Shown here: positions 8,280-18,140 of the stretch, piece by piece | How the letters are laid out: each line of letters begins with the position of its first letter | Position numbering within the stretch: position 1 is the first letter of the stretch | NCBI RefSeq assembly: GCF_034627025.1 | Contig: NZ_CP141048.1 | Span: forward strand, 1,500,001 to 1,564,000 | Length of the DNA: 64,000 bases | Reading direction: 5' to 3' | Origin: Microvirga lotononidis | GTDB taxonomy: Bacteria; Pseudomonadota; Alphaproteobacteria; Rhizobiales; Beijerinckiaceae | Notes under the pieces: model-generated | The model's input: the letters and a program-made list of their open reading frames with translations, nothing else | Databases searched by the model: none | What the model was told of the DNA's origin: nothing | Translations under genes and position numbers: made by a program

Positions 8280-8879
8280 ATGGAAAGCACATCCGCCATT
8301 CACGTCCATCTGGCGACCCGTCTGCGTGATCTGCGCGCCGAGAGCGGCATGACCCTGGACGGGTTGTCCGAGCGCACCGGTGTGAGCCGCTCCATGATTT
8401 CCCTGATCGAGCGCGGCGAGAGCAGCCCCACGGCGGCCGTGCTCGACAAACTAGCCGCGGGGCTCGGCGTGACCCTGGCGTCCCTCTTCGCCGAGCGGGA
8501 CAGCCGGGAGGCCGCACCGCTCGCGCGCCGCGCCGACCAGCGTGTCTGGCGCGACCCGGACAGCGGCTACCTGCGCCGCAATCTGTCCGCCCCGGGCTTT
8601 CCCTCCCCCATTGAGCTCGTCGAGGTCATCATGCCGCCTGGCGCCCGCGTGGGCTACGACACGGGCCATCGCGCATCCGTGGTCCACCAGCAGATCTGGA
8701 TCGTCGAGGGCGAGATCGAACTCACCCTGGGCGAGGAGACCTACCGCCTGGGCACGGGGGACTGCCTGTCCATGCGCCTCGACCGGCCGACCCTGTTCCG
8801 CAACCGAACCGACCGACCCGCCCGCTATCTGGTGGCTCTTGCCACCGATGCCCGTGGCGGCACTGGCTCTCAACGCTGA
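8280..8879 (+). CDS. XRE-family regulator with C-terminal cupin sensor
   Basis: Transcription factor of 199 aa. Residues about 10-65 form a classic XRE helix-turn-helix (LRAESGMTLDGLSERTGVSRSMISLIERGESSPTAAVLDKLAAGLG, described in part). Residues about 115-185 form a cupin with the GARVGYDTGHRASVVHQQIW metal/ligand strand and a following jelly-roll. Such HTH-cupin proteins sense small ligands and often control a neighbouring detoxification or transport gene. The start at 8280 is preferred over ATGs at 8259 and 8190 because the HTH begins shortly after it and the 8259 ATG lies inside a palindrome. It is 8 bases from a downstream acetyltransferase, probably its partner. Confidence 0.85.
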   Translation: MESTSAIHVHLATRLRDLRAESGMTLDGLSERTGVSRSMISLIERGESSPTAAVLDKLAAGLGVTLASLFAERDSREAAPLARRADQRVWRDPDSGYLRRNLSAPGFPSPIELVEVIMPPGARVGYDTGHRASVVHQQIWIVEGEIELTLGEETYRLGTGDCLSMRLDRPTLFRNRTDRPARYLVALATDARGGTGSQR

Positions 8880-8887
8880 GGAAGCCC

Positions 8888-9427
8888 ATGAGCGAACCGA
8901 TCATCATCCGCCACCTCTCGCCCCAGGAATCCGCCGAGCAGGTCCCGGCCTTGTCGGCCGTCCTGATCGATTGCGTCGAGGGCGGCGCCTCGGTCAGCTT
9001 CATGGCGCCCCTGACACAGGAGAGGGCCGATGCCTTCTGGCAGGGCGTCGCCGAAGGTGTCGCCCGGGGCGAGCGCATCCTGCTCGTCGCCCAGGAGGAA
9101 ACGAGCGGGCGCATCGTCGGGACCGTGCAGGTCGTGCTCAAGCAGCCGGAGAACCAGCCCCATCGGGCCGACATCGCCAAGATGCTCGTCCACGGCCGGG
9201 CCCGGAAACGCGGCATCGGCGCGGCCCTGATGAAGGCCGCCGAAGACGCCGCCCGCGCAGCCGGCAAGACCGTGCTCGTCCTCGACACGGTGACGGGCGG
9301 CGACGCGGAGCGTCTCTACGAGCGAGCCGGCTGGACCCGTTCCGGCGTCATTCCGAACTATGCCCTCTGGCCCAAGGGCGGCTTCTGCGACACGACCGTG
9401 TTCTACAAACAGCTCCCGGCGGGCTGA
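8888..9427 (+). CDS. GNAT-family N-acetyltransferase
   Basis: 179-aa acetyltransferase. The acetyl-CoA-binding motif A is visible as VHGRARKRGIGAALMKAAEDAARAAGKTVLVLDTVTG, with the R-x-x-G-x-G/A pattern, and a C-terminal ERAGWTRSGVIPNYALWPKG segment typical of GNATs acting on small amines or amino-acid analogues. It transfers acetyl from acetyl-CoA to an amine; the acceptor is unknown. It starts 8 bases after the XRE-cupin gene with a GAGGAAG Shine-Dalgarno, so the two form an operon and the regulator probably senses the enzyme's substrate. Similar pairs are common in Hyphomicrobiales. Confidence 0.85.
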   Translation: MSEPIIIRHLSPQESAEQVPALSAVLIDCVEGGASVSFMAPLTQERADAFWQGVAEGVARGERILLVAQEETSGRIVGTVQVVLKQPENQPHRADIAKMLVHGRARKRGIGAALMKAAEDAARAAGKTVLVLDTVTGGDAERLYERAGWTRSGVIPNYALWPKGGFCDTTVFYKQLPAG

Positions 9428-9537
9428 TCGGAGAGGAACTGGAAGCCTAGACGTTGGCCTAATGGGATCGGGTCCTGCCGCCGTGCTATGGGCTGGGTTT
9501 CTTCAACTCTCCCGCGCGTTCTCTGCCAGATAACATC

Positions 9538-10305
9538 ATGGATCTATCCACTGCGGCGCTGCTCGCCGCCTCGGGCCTCGCGGCCGGTCTCGTCAACGCG
9601 ATTGCGGGCGGCGGCACCTTCTTCACCTTCTCGGCCCTCGTGGCCGCAGGCCTCCCGCCCGTTATCGCCAACGCCACGAGCGCGGTCGCGGTCACGCCTG
9701 CCAACCTGGCGAGCGCCTGGGCCTACCGCCGGGAACTCGCGGCGAATGTGAAGCGCTTCGCGGCGCTCGGCATCGTCAGCCTCATCGGCGGCGTGATCGG
9801 CGCCTACATCCTCACCGTCACCAACAACGATGCCTTCCGCAGGCTCGTGCCGTGGCTTCTGCTGTTCGCGACCCTGCTCTTCGCCGCGAGCCCGAAGATC
9901 GTGGCGCTCGCCCGCAAGATCGGAAAGCAGGAAGGGCATCACCCGTCCAACAAGGCGTGGGCGGCAGGACTCGCGTTCCAGACCTGCGTCGCGATCTATG
10001 GCGGCTTCTTCGGAGCGGGCATGGGCATCGTCATGCTGGCGGCGCTCGCGATCACCGAGGGTGACGACTTCCACCTGATCAATTCCGCCAAGCATCTGTG
10101 CTCCACGCTGATCCAGCTCGTCGCTGTAATGCTGTTCATCGCGGCAGGCCTCGTGAGCTGGCCCGAGACCCTGGTTGTCGGCGCGGCTTCCGTGATCGGC
10201 GGCTATCTCGGAGTCGTTTTCGGCCGACGCCTGCCCGCGAGCGTGATCCGCTGGCTCGTCATCGCGGTCGGCGCGGCACTGACACTGTATTTCTTTATCC
10301 GCTGA
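9538..10305 (+). CDS. TSUP / TauE-SafE family membrane permease
   Basis: 255-aa integral membrane protein with about eight hydrophobic helices and the duplicated TSUP fold. The N-terminal repeat begins LLAASGLAAGLVNAIAGGGTFFTF and the second repeat contains YGGFFGAGMGIVMLAALAI, both with the Gly-rich GG/GAG signatures of the family. Members export sulfite, sulfoacetate or other anions; the substrate here is not determined. It stands alone, 110 bases after the acetyltransferase, with no adjacent sulfur gene except the cysteine-synthase-like and YeeE genes 1-2 kb away. Confidence 0.85.
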   Translation: MDLSTAALLAASGLAAGLVNAIAGGGTFFTFSALVAAGLPPVIANATSAVAVTPANLASAWAYRRELAANVKRFAALGIVSLIGGVIGAYILTVTNNDAFRRLVPWLLLFATLLFAASPKIVALARKIGKQEGHHPSNKAWAAGLAFQTCVAIYGGFFGAGMGIVMLAALAITEGDDFHLINSAKHLCSTLIQLVAVMLFIAAGLVSWPETLVVGAASVIGGYLGVVFGRRLPASVIRWLVIAVGAALTLYFFIR

Positions 10306-10336
10306 ATTCGATAACCATATTCGAAATAGCGCGCGG

Positions 10337-10366
10337 TCGGGCAGCTTTTTGACAGCGGCTGCCCGA
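10337..10366. terminator. Hairpin after the TSUP gene
   Basis: TCGGGCAGC / GCTGCCCGA, 9-bp arms, loop of 12 with a run of T. It follows the TSUP stop by 30 bases and is a plausible terminator of that gene. Confidence 0.45.
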
Positions 10367-10433
10367 TTCACGCCACAACCATGCTCCTTCCTGCGACACT
10401 CGATTCTCAACGCTCGCAAAAAAGGAAATGCTT

Positions 10434-10910
10434 GTGGCCGATTCCCAAAACTTCACAGGACAGGACGCAGCGCAATCGGTAAGCGCTCTCGGCCTGCGCT
10501 GGGCTGCGCTGCGCGGCATGCTGAACTCGCCGCTGATCACGGCCGAGGAGCAGCGCCCGCTGCGCGACGAGCTGCTGCGCGAGCTTTCCGCCATCGAGCA
10601 AGATTTCAGTGATCTGCCGTCGCGCAGCACGATGGAGATTTCCGCCAAACTCGACATCGCGAAATCGGCGCTGCGCGAGCGCATTCACGGCGGCGAGGCC
10701 TGGCTGGTCGATCTGATCGAGAGCATCCAGTCCGATCTGCACAGCGTCGCCCACAAGCCGGTAGCCGCAACGACAGCGACGACGGGCCGTTCTCCGGCCA
10801 ATCTCAGCCGTCCGCAGCATCAGCGCTCCGACGACACCGGCAGCTCTTCCTCATCCCCGAGCTCTGCGACGTCCACGAGTTCGGAAACTACGACGTCCTC
10901 GGCGGCCTGA
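10434..10910 (+). CDS. Hypothetical helical protein with Ser/Thr-rich tail
   Basis: 158-aa unnamed protein. GTG at 10434 is preferred to the ATG at 10428 because the AAGGAA Shine-Dalgarno at 10422 is then 6 bases away and not abutting the start. Residues 10-95 are predicted alpha-helical (LRDELLRELSAIEQDF and EISAKLDIAKSALRERI), ending near VDLIESIQSDL. The last 50 residues are low-complexity Ser/Thr/Ala. No signal peptide or membrane helix is visible. It stands alone and is followed by a strong hairpin. It looks like a genuine small cytoplasmic protein. Confidence 0.55.
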   Translation: MADSQNFTGQDAAQSVSALGLRWAALRGMLNSPLITAEEQRPLRDELLRELSAIEQDFSDLPSRSTMEISAKLDIAKSALRERIHGGEAWLVDLIESIQSDLHSVAHKPVAATTATTGRSPANLSRPQHQRSDDTGSSSSSPSSATSTSSETTTSSAA

Positions 10911-10918
10911 TCATCGAA

Positions 10919-10954
10919 GAGCGCCGCGTTCGATGTTCAACGAACGCGGCGCTC
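10919..10954. terminator. Strong 14-bp hairpin
   Basis: GAGCGCCGCGTTCG / CGAACGCGGCGCTC, perfect 14-bp arms with an 8-nt loop, starting 9 bases after the stop of the preceding gene. It lacks a U-tract but is very stable and probably ends that transcript. Confidence 0.6.
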
Positions 10955-10997
10955 GCATGTCGTGCTTCGGCGTTTCGGTCCCGCGCATCTTTCCACG

Positions 10998-11124
10998 CAA
11001 AACCGGTTCCCGCATTTGCGCCCGATGCGCTAGAGTTGTTTCCACGTGCGCGGAATCGTCTCTTCTGTTCCGATCCGCATTTTCTGACGGCGAACCGGAT
11101 CCACTTCGCCAAAAAATGCTCTAG
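10998..11124. repeat. Dispersed intergenic repeat, GGATCC family, copy 2
   Basis: Inverted relative of the element at 7738-7840: CGAACCGGATCCACTT with TTTTCTGACGG beside it, ending in AAAATGCTCTAGA. Its terminal CTA supplies the stop codon (TAG on the minus strand) of the cysteine-synthase-like gene, so the element sets that protein's C-terminus. Confidence 0.6.
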
Positions 11125-12152
11125 ACGAGTCCCGGATCGATGGTGCTCTTCCTCTCGAGCCATGCGGGAACGGGCAGGTCCTTCGAGCGTAGGAAATCCG
11201 GATTGAAGAGCTTGGACTGATAGCGCGTGCCGTAATCGCACAGGATCGTCACGATGGTGTGCCCGGGGCCGAGATGCCGGGCGAGGCGGATCGCGCCTGC
11301 GACGTTGATGCCCGACGATCCGCCCAGGCACAGCCCCTCATGTTCGAGCAGTTCGAAGATGACCGGCAGCGCTTCCTCGTCCGGAATCTGGAACGCGACA
11401 TCGATGGGAGCATCGACCAGATTGGCCGTGACGCGGCCCTGACCGATGCCTTCGGTGATCGACGAACCGGACGCCTTCAGCTCGCCCGTCGTGTAATAGC
11501 TGTAGAGCGCGGCGCCCATCGGATCGGCGAGTCCGATGGCGATCTTCGGGTTGCGCTCCTTCAGCGCCATGCCGACCCCCGCGAGCGTGCCGCCGGTGCC
11601 GACCGCGCAGATGAAGCCGTCGACCTTTCCGTCCGTCTGCTCCCAGATCTCCGGTCCCGTCGTCTCGATATGCGCCTGCCGGTTCGCCACGTTGTCGAAC
11701 TGGTTGGCCCAGATCGCCCCGTTCGGCTCCGACGCCGCGAGACGCTCCGCCAGCCGGCCCGAGACCTTCACGTAGTTGTTGGGATTGGCGTAGGGCACGG
11801 CCGGGACCTCGATCAGCTCGGCGCCGGCGAGCCGCAGCATGTCCTTCTTCTCCTGGCTCTGCGTCTCCGGGATCACGATCACCGTCCGGAACCCGAGCGC
11901 GTTGGCGACGAGTGCCAGGCCGATACCGGTATTGCCTGCCGTGCCCTCGACGATCACGCCGCCCGGGCGCAAAGCGCCACGCTTCACCGCGTCCTGGATG
12001 ATGAACAGGGCCGCCCGGTCCTTCACGGATTGGCCGGGATTCATGAACTCGGCCTTGCCAAGGATGGTGCATCCGGTGAGTTCGGAGGCCTTGCGGAGCT
12101 TGATCAGGGGCGTGTTGCCGATGGCGGCGGGGACGTCGGGCTGGATGGTCAT
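11121..12152 (-). CDS. Cysteine synthase-like PLP enzyme
   Basis: 343-aa fold-type II PLP enzyme of the cysteine synthase / cystathionine beta-synthase family. The PLP lysine lies in NPGQSVKDRAA (about K44), the substrate loop is EGTAGNTGIGLA, and the phosphate-binding glycine loop is GTGGTLAG. This variant, with the extra 30 C-terminal residues (CDYGTRYQSKLFNPDFLRSKDLPVPAWL), is the alphaproteobacterial cysteine synthase A type. It makes cysteine from O-acetylserine and sulfide, or acts in a related beta-replacement. Genuine cysK identity is not proven. It is transcribed away from the YeeE-type transporter gene, sharing a 217-base promoter region with a palindrome. Confidence 0.85.
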   Translation of the reverse strand: MTIQPDVPAAIGNTPLIKLRKASELTGCTILGKAEFMNPGQSVKDRAALFIIQDAVKRGALRPGGVIVEGTAGNTGIGLALVANALGFRTVIVIPETQSQEKKDMLRLAGAELIEVPAVPYANPNNYVKVSGRLAERLAASEPNGAIWANQFDNVANRQAHIETTGPEIWEQTDGKVDGFICAVGTGGTLAGVGMALKERNPKIAIGLADPMGAALYSYYTTGELKASGSSITEGIGQGRVTANLVDAPIDVAFQIPDEEALPVIFELLEHEGLCLGGSSGINVAGAIRLARHLGPGHTIVTILCDYGTRYQSKLFNPDFLRSKDLPVPAWLERKSTIDPGLV

Positions 12153-12239
12153 GGCGCCTAACTACGGGTTTCGAGAAGAGGTCGGCGAATGCGAAGGATC
12201 AGGTGTAAGCCATTCAGGAGAAATCTCCACGGGCGATAT

Positions 12240-12257
12240 TCACATTTTTGTATGTGA
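12240..12257. promoter_or_regulatory. Inverted repeat between cysteine synthase-like and yeeE-like genes
   Basis: TCACAT-TTTTGT-ATGTGA, perfect 6-bp arms, in the AT-rich divergent promoter region between two sulfur-linked genes. A shared operator is possible. A TTGACG hexamer follows at 12279. Confidence 0.4.
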
Positions 12258-12368
12258 TTAAAAATCAAAATACATTACTTGACGTTCTTTATATCGAACC
12301 ACATTGTGTAGTGGCAAGAGCCTCAGGCTCCTGGAAATCAATCATCTCACGAAAGCTCAGGAGCGACC

Positions 12369-13604
12369 ATGTCCAGCTCTGCCGTAGCTTCGCCTCTTTC
12401 CGTCGGAAACCGTGCAAGCTTGACCATCAATACCCCGGCTTCCCTGGCGGCCGCAGCCGGTATCATCGGCGGCGCGGCTCTTCTGGGCGCCATCATCAAC
12501 CCGAAGCAGGCCGCGCTCTATGTCCTCGGCGCGGCGCTCGGCCTCGTGCTCTATCACGCGGCCTTCGGCTTCACCTCCGCCTGGCGGGTCTTCATCGCGG
12601 ATCGCCGCGGCGAGGGCCTGAGGGCCCAGATGGTGATGCTGGCCATCGCCTCCATCCTGTTCTTCCCCGTCCTCGCCTCCGGGACGCTCTTCGGCCAGCC
12701 GGTCGCCGGCAACGTCTCGCCGGCCGGGATCGGGGTAGTGTTCGGCGCCTTCATCTTCGGCATCGGCATGCAGATGGGCGGCGGTTGCGCCTCGGGCACG
12801 CTCTACACGGTCGGCGGCGGCTCCACCCGCATGCTGATCACACTCGCGGCCTTCATCGCCGGATCCGCCATCGGGGCAGCGCACCTGCACTGGTGGACCG
12901 CGCTGCCGAGCCTGCCCAAGATCTCGATCATCGAGCTGTGGGGTCCCTGGACGGCGCTCGCCGTGCAGCTTGCCGTCTTCGCGCTCATCGCGGCGGTGAC
13001 CGTGGTGCTCGAGAAGCGCCGCCATGGGCAGCTGATCCAACCCGCCCCCTCCCCGCGCCAAGGCCTTGCCCGGTTCACGCGCGGTCCCTGGCCGCTGGTG
13101 GCGGGCGCGGTCGCCCTGGCTCTCCTGAACTTCGTGACGCTCTATCTCGCCGGCCGCCCGTGGGGCGTGACCTCGGCCTTCGCCCTCTGGGGCTCGAAGA
13201 TCGCGGCCGCCATCGGCTTCGACGTGGCGAGCTGGCCCTATTGGTCGAGCCCCGCCAACCGGGCCGCGCTCGAGAGCAGCATCTTCAACGACGTCACGAC
13301 GGTGATGGATTTCGGTATCATCCTCGGGGCGCTTTTGGCAGCGTCGCTCGCCGACCGCTTCGCTCCGACCTGGAAGGTCCCGCTGCGTTCCGCCATCGCG
13401 GCCATCGTCGGCGGCCTGCTCCTGGGCTACGGCGCCCGGCTCGCCTATGGCTGCAACATCGGGGCCTACTTCTCGGGCATCGCGTCCGGCAGCTTCCACG
13501 GCTGGGTCTGGCTCGTCGCGGCCTTTGCCGGCAATGTCATCGGCACGCGCCTGCGCCCTCTCTTCGGCCTCGAAGTGGAGCGCGTGAAGCTCACCGGCTG
13601 CTGA
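12369..13604 (+). CDS. YeeE/YedE-family sulfur transporter
   Basis: 411-aa polytopic membrane protein with about ten helices. The family signatures are the two copies of the conserved cysteine loops, MQMGGGCASGTLYTVGGG (around residue 138) and YGCNIGAYFSGIASGSFHGWVW (around residue 364). Characterised YeeE proteins import thiosulfate through such internal cysteines. Its place opposite a cysteine-synthase-like gene supports a sulfur-assimilation role. An AGGAG Shine-Dalgarno ends 5 bases before the ATG. No separate YeeD/TusA-like gene is adjacent. Confidence 0.85.
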   Translation: MSSSAVASPLSVGNRASLTINTPASLAAAAGIIGGAALLGAIINPKQAALYVLGAALGLVLYHAAFGFTSAWRVFIADRRGEGLRAQMVMLAIASILFFPVLASGTLFGQPVAGNVSPAGIGVVFGAFIFGIGMQMGGGCASGTLYTVGGGSTRMLITLAAFIAGSAIGAAHLHWWTALPSLPKISIIELWGPWTALAVQLAVFALIAAVTVVLEKRRHGQLIQPAPSPRQGLARFTRGPWPLVAGAVALALLNFVTLYLAGRPWGVTSAFALWGSKIAAAIGFDVASWPYWSSPANRAALESSIFNDVTTVMDFGIILGALLAASLADRFAPTWKVPLRSAIAAIVGGLLLGYGARLAYGCNIGAYFSGIASGSFHGWVWLVAAFAGNVIGTRLRPLFGLEVERVKLTGC

Positions 13605-13610
13605 ACGGAC

Positions 13611-13638
13611 AAGGGGCTGAGATCACTCTCAGCCCCTT
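13611..13638. terminator. Bidirectional terminator between yeeE-like and oxyR
   Basis: AAGGGGCTGAGA / TCTCAGCCCCTT, perfect 12-bp arms with a TCAC loop. It lies between two convergent genes and runs through the oxyR stop codon, so it probably serves both. Confidence 0.75.
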
Positions 13639-14540
13639 TCGGCCTCTTCGTCAGGCTGCTTGATCGCCCGGATCAGGTCGCCCAATGCCCTGAAGTCGCC
13701 CTTGCGAGTCGAGCTTCGCCGCCACGCCAGTCCGACTTTGCGCATGGGCGCGTCATCGGGAAACTCGATGAGGGCGACCCTTTGCCGGTCGACCTCGGTC
13801 TGGGCGCAGAGTTCGGGAAGCAGCGTGATGCCGTGGCCGGCCGCCACCATCTGCATGATGGTGGTGAGCGACGCGGCGCCCAACGCCTTGCGGGCCTGCA
13901 TATTGGCGAAGTGGCAGAACTGCAGGGCCTGATCCCTCAGGCAATGCCCCTCCTCCAGGAGAAGCAGCCGCTCCCGCTCCATGCGGGTGCGCAGATCCCC
14001 GCCCGACCAGCCCTTGGCGGCCTCACTCTGCACGGCGATGAGAAAGCGGTCGTCGAACAGGGCCATGGTCTCGACCTGCGGCTGCGGGATCGGCAGCGCG
14101 AGGAGAGCGGCATCGAGATCGCCCCGGACCAGTTCCTCGACCAGCACGCCCGTCTGCGTCTCGCGGATCTGGAGATCGAGGGTCGGGTAGCGCCGTCCCA
14201 CCTCGGTGAGGATCGCCGGCAGGAGATAGGGGGCGATCGACGGGATGATCCCGAGGCGGAGCGGACCTGTCAGGACCCCCTGATGCTGATGGGCGTAATC
14301 CGACAGCTCCCGCACCTGATTCAGGATCGCCTCGGCCCTCTGGGCGATCTCCTGCCCGGCCGGCGTGATCGCCACCGAGTTCCCCCGCCGCTCCACGAGT
14401 TCGATGCCGAGCTCCCGCTCCAGCTCCTTGATCTGCATGGACAAGGCCGGCTGAGTGACGGCGCATTGGTCGGCCGCCATGCCGAAATGCCGGGTGCGCG
14501 CAAGCGTTTCGAAATATCGGAGCTGTCGAAGGGTGACCAT
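13629..14540 (-). CDS. oxyR: Hydrogen peroxide-sensing regulator OxyR
   Basis: LysR-family activator of 303 aa. The N-terminal winged HTH is at residues 1-60 (VTLRQLRYFETLARTRHFGMAADQ). The regulatory domain carries the OxyR redox pair at C200 and C209 in the signature LEEGHCLRDQALQFC, matching C199/C208 of the E. coli protein. Oxidation forms a disulfide and activates catalase and peroxide-defence genes. It is divergent from katA, the arrangement known in Brucella and Agrobacterium, where OxyR activates the catalase across the shared promoter. Confidence 0.95.
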   Translation of the reverse strand: MVTLRQLRYFETLARTRHFGMAADQCAVTQPALSMQIKELERELGIELVERRGNSVAITPAGQEIAQRAEAILNQVRELSDYAHQHQGVLTGPLRLGIIPSIAPYLLPAILTEVGRRYPTLDLQIRETQTGVLVEELVRGDLDAALLALPIPQPQVETMALFDDRFLIAVQSEAAKGWSGGDLRTRMERERLLLLEEGHCLRDQALQFCHFANMQARKALGAASLTTIMQMVAAGHGITLLPELCAQTEVDRQRVALIEFPDDAPMRKVGLAWRRSSTRKGDFRALGDLIRAIKQPDEEAERG

Positions 14541-14637
14541 GATGCCGATAAGAATATCTGATCACACCCTGTAATCAATACAATTGGACCTTATCGAACC
14601 TCCCCGGCATGGTGCCCGGCACTCAATGGGGACGACC
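14541..14637. promoter_or_regulatory. oxyR-katA divergent promoter
   Basis: The 97 bases between the two genes hold nested dyads: GATA-AGAA-TATC at 14547-14558, and a CGATAAG (14546-14552) / CTTATCG (14590-14596) inverted pair, with TGAT-N11-ATCA between. These are plausible OxyR dimer half-sites. A Shine-Dalgarno GGGGA precedes the katA ATG at 14638. Confidence 0.5.
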
Positions 14638-16104
<1,467 letters not shown>

Positions 16105-16133
16105 GCGGCACGATCCGTAGGGGCAAAACGGAG

Positions 16134-16163
16134 CGGCCCGGGAGCGATCCCGGGCCGTTTTTT
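16134..16163 (+). terminator. Rho-independent terminator of katA
   Basis: CGGCCCGGGA-GCGA-TCCCGGGCCG, perfect 10-bp stem with a tetraloop, followed by six T. A canonical intrinsic terminator 30 bases after the stop. Confidence 0.92.
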
Positions 16164-16183
16164 GTTTCTGCAGTTTGCAGGAC

Positions 16184-16221
16184 TGTCATTCCGGGGCGCC
16201 GGAGGCGAACCCGGAATGACA
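16184..16221. repeat. Palindromic intergenic repeat (REP-like)
   Basis: Perfect 12-bp arms TGTCATTCCGGG / CCCGGAATGACA with a 14-base centre. The GTCATTCC ... GGAATGAC ends match other elements in this window and are common in Hyphomicrobiales. Confidence 0.75.
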
Positions 16222-16230
16222 GGAAGGTTT

Positions 16231-16896
16231 TTAAAGCAACCCCTCACCCTGCAGGAACGGGTTGGTCTGCCGCTCCTGGCCGATGGTGCTCATCGGACCG
16301 TGACCGCAGATGAAGGCGATGTCGTCGCCAAGCGGCAGGAGCTTGTCCTTGATCGAGGCGATCAGCGCCTTGCCGTCGCCGCCGGGAAGGTCCACGCGGC
16401 CGACGGAGCCCTGGAACAGCACGTCGCCCACGAGGGCGAAGCGCTGCGCCGGCGAGACGAGAACGACACTGCCCGGCGAGTGGCCGGGGCAATGCAGCAC
16501 ATCGAGGGTGAGATCCCCGACCGTGACTGTATCGCCTTCCTTCAGCCAGCGGTCCGGCGTGACGGCGCGGGCGGGAAAGCCATAGACCTGCCCCTGCTCG
16601 GCCAGCCGCTCCAGCAGGAAACGATCGGCCTCGTGCGGTCCTTCGACCGGAACGCCCAAGTCCTCGCGCAGCTCGGCCGCTCCGCCCGCGTGATCGATAT
16701 GGCCATGGGTGAGGATAATCTTCTCCACGCTGACGCCCGACTGCGCGATCGCCTCGCGGATGCGGTCGAGATCGCCACCGGGATCGACCACGGCCGCTTT
16801 CTTCGTCTTCTCGCACCACAGCAACGTGCAGTTCTGCTGGAAGGGCGTCACGGGAATGATGGTGGCGCTGACGTCTGGCACAGAGAATTCCTTCAT
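16231..16896 (-). CDS. Metallo-beta-lactamase-fold hydrolase (GloB-like)
   Basis: 221-aa MBL-fold protein. The metal-binding HxHxDH motif is [10 protein letters not shown] at residues 63-72 (H64, H66, D68, H69), with downstream [10 protein letters not shown] and a final CGHGP. This short form resembles glyoxalase II or persulfide dioxygenase-type hydrolases acting on glutathione thioesters. Opposite orientation to the adjacent glutathione-dependent formaldehyde genes (117 bases apart) suggests a glutathione-linked thioester hydrolase, but the substrate is not established. The ATG at 16896 (MKEFSVPD) fits the family N-terminus better than the upstream one. Confidence 0.82.
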   Translation of the reverse strand: MKEFSVPDVSATIIPVTPFQQNCTLLWCEKTKKAAVVDPGGDLDRIREAIAQSGVSVEKIILTHGHIDHAGGAAELREDLGVPVEGPHEADRFLLERLAEQGQVYGFPARAVTPDRWLKEGDTVTVGDLTLDVLHCPGHSPGSVVLVSPAQRFALVGDVLFQGSVGRVDLPGGDGKALIASIKDKLLPLGDDIAFICGHGPMSTIGQERQTNPFLQGEGLL

Positions 16897-17013
16897 CGTG
16901 TCGCATCCACACATAGGTGCTGCGGAGGGCGCTGGAAAGGCTCGCGTCTATTGACCTTGAGGAGCCCGGCTTCACATAGTCCCCGCATCGAATCACGAGC
17001 TAAGGACACGAGC

Positions 17014-18126
17014 ATGGAAACCAGGGCCGCCGTGGCATGGGAGGCTGGCAAGCCGCTCACCATCGAAACCATCCGCATCGAAGGTCCCAAGGCTGGCGAG
17101 GTGCTCGTGGAAGTGATGGCGACGGGCGTGTGCCACACCGACGCCTATACGCTCTCGGGCCTCGATTCCGAGGGCAAGTTCCCGGCGATCCTGGGCCACG
17201 AGGGCGCGGGCATCGTGCGCGAGGTCGGCCCCGGCGTCACGACGCTCAAGCCCGGCGATCACGTGATCCCGCTCTACACGCCCGAGTGCCGCAACTGCAA
17301 ATCCTGCCTGTCGCGCCGCACCAATCTCTGCACCGCCATCCGGTCCACGCAGGGCCAGGGCGTGATGCCCGACGGAACGTCCCGCTTCCGCTGCGACGGC
17401 GAGACCGTGTTCCACTACATGGGCTGCTCGACCTTTGCGAACTTCACCGTGCTGCCGGAGATCGCGCTCGCCAAGGTGCGCGAGGACGCGCCCTTCGACA
17501 AGATCTGCTACATCGGCTGTGGCGTCACCACGGGCATCGGCGCGGTAATCTACACGGCGAAGGTTTGGCCCGGCGCGAACGTGGTGGTGTTCGGCCTCGG
17601 CGGCATCGGCCTCAACGTGATCCAGGGGGCACGCATGGTCGGCGCCGACAAGATCATCGGCGTCGACATCAATCCCTCCAAGCGCGCCATGGCCGAGAAG
17701 TTCGGCATGACCGATTTCATCAACCCGAAGGAGATCGGCAACGACAAGGTCGTGCAGGCCATCGTCGACCTCACGGGCGGCGGCGCGGATTTCTCGTTCG
17801 ACGCCACCGGCAACACGGACGTGATGCGCCAGGCGCTCGAATGCTGCCATCGCGGCTGGGGCGAGAGCATCATCATCGGCGTGGCGGAAGCCGGCAAGGA
17901 AATCTCGACGCGTCCATTCCAGCTCGTCACCGGCCGCGTCTGGAAGGGCACGGCCTTCGGCGGCGCGCGTGGTCGCACAGACGTGCCGAAGATCGTCGAC
18001 TGGTACATGGAGGGCAAGATCAACATCGACGATCTGATCACCCACAAGATGCCGCTCGACGAGATCAACACCGCCTTCGATCTCATGCACGAAGGCAAGT
18101 CGATCCGCTCCGTGATCGTGTACTGA
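17014..18126 (+). CDS. adhC: S-(hydroxymethyl)glutathione dehydrogenase / class III alcohol dehydrogenase
   Basis: 370-aa zinc-dependent NAD enzyme. The catalytic zinc ligands C40 (GVCHTDAY) and H62 (GHEGAG) and the structural zinc cysteines C92, C95, C98, C106 ([16 protein letters not shown]) are all present, as is the coenzyme loop GLGGIGLNV. It oxidises the spontaneous glutathione-formaldehyde adduct to S-formylglutathione. ATG at 17014 has an AGGA Shine-Dalgarno. The reading frame is open far upstream but starts there by homology. It is followed 14 bases later by fghA, completing the two-step formaldehyde detoxification pathway. The gene is also called flhA or frmA. Confidence 0.96.
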   Translation: METRAAVAWEAGKPLTIETIRIEGPKAGEVLVEVMATGVCHTDAYTLSGLDSEGKFPAILGHEGAGIVREVGPGVTTLKPGDHVIPLYTPECRNCKSCLSRRTNLCTAIRSTQGQGVMPDGTSRFRCDGETVFHYMGCSTFANFTVLPEIALAKVREDAPFDKICYIGCGVTTGIGAVIYTAKVWPGANVVVFGLGGIGLNVIQGARMVGADKIIGVDINPSKRAMAEKFGMTDFINPKEIGNDKVVQAIVDLTGGGADFSFDATGNTDVMRQALECCHRGWGESIIIGVAEAGKEISTRPFQLVTGRVWKGTAFGGARGRTDVPKIVDWYMEGKINIDDLITHKMPLDEINTAFDLMHEGKSIRSVIVY

Positions 18127-18140
18127 TCGGGAGAGATGGG

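Noticed and set aside
12248-13663. Long arginine-rich open frames on both strands inside the YeeE-like gene
   Set aside because: Arg/Gly/Pro-rich shadow frames in a GC-rich gene whose real frame shows clear membrane helices and conserved cysteine loops.
14584-14637. TTG 14584 or ATG 14626 as katA start
   Set aside because: The ATG at 14638 has a GGGGA Shine-Dalgarno at good spacing, and the 5' extension lies in the shared promoter dyads.
18136-18140. ATG 18136 as the fghA start
   Set aside because: It is followed after two codons by a stop. The TTG at 18141 with GGAGA fits the family.
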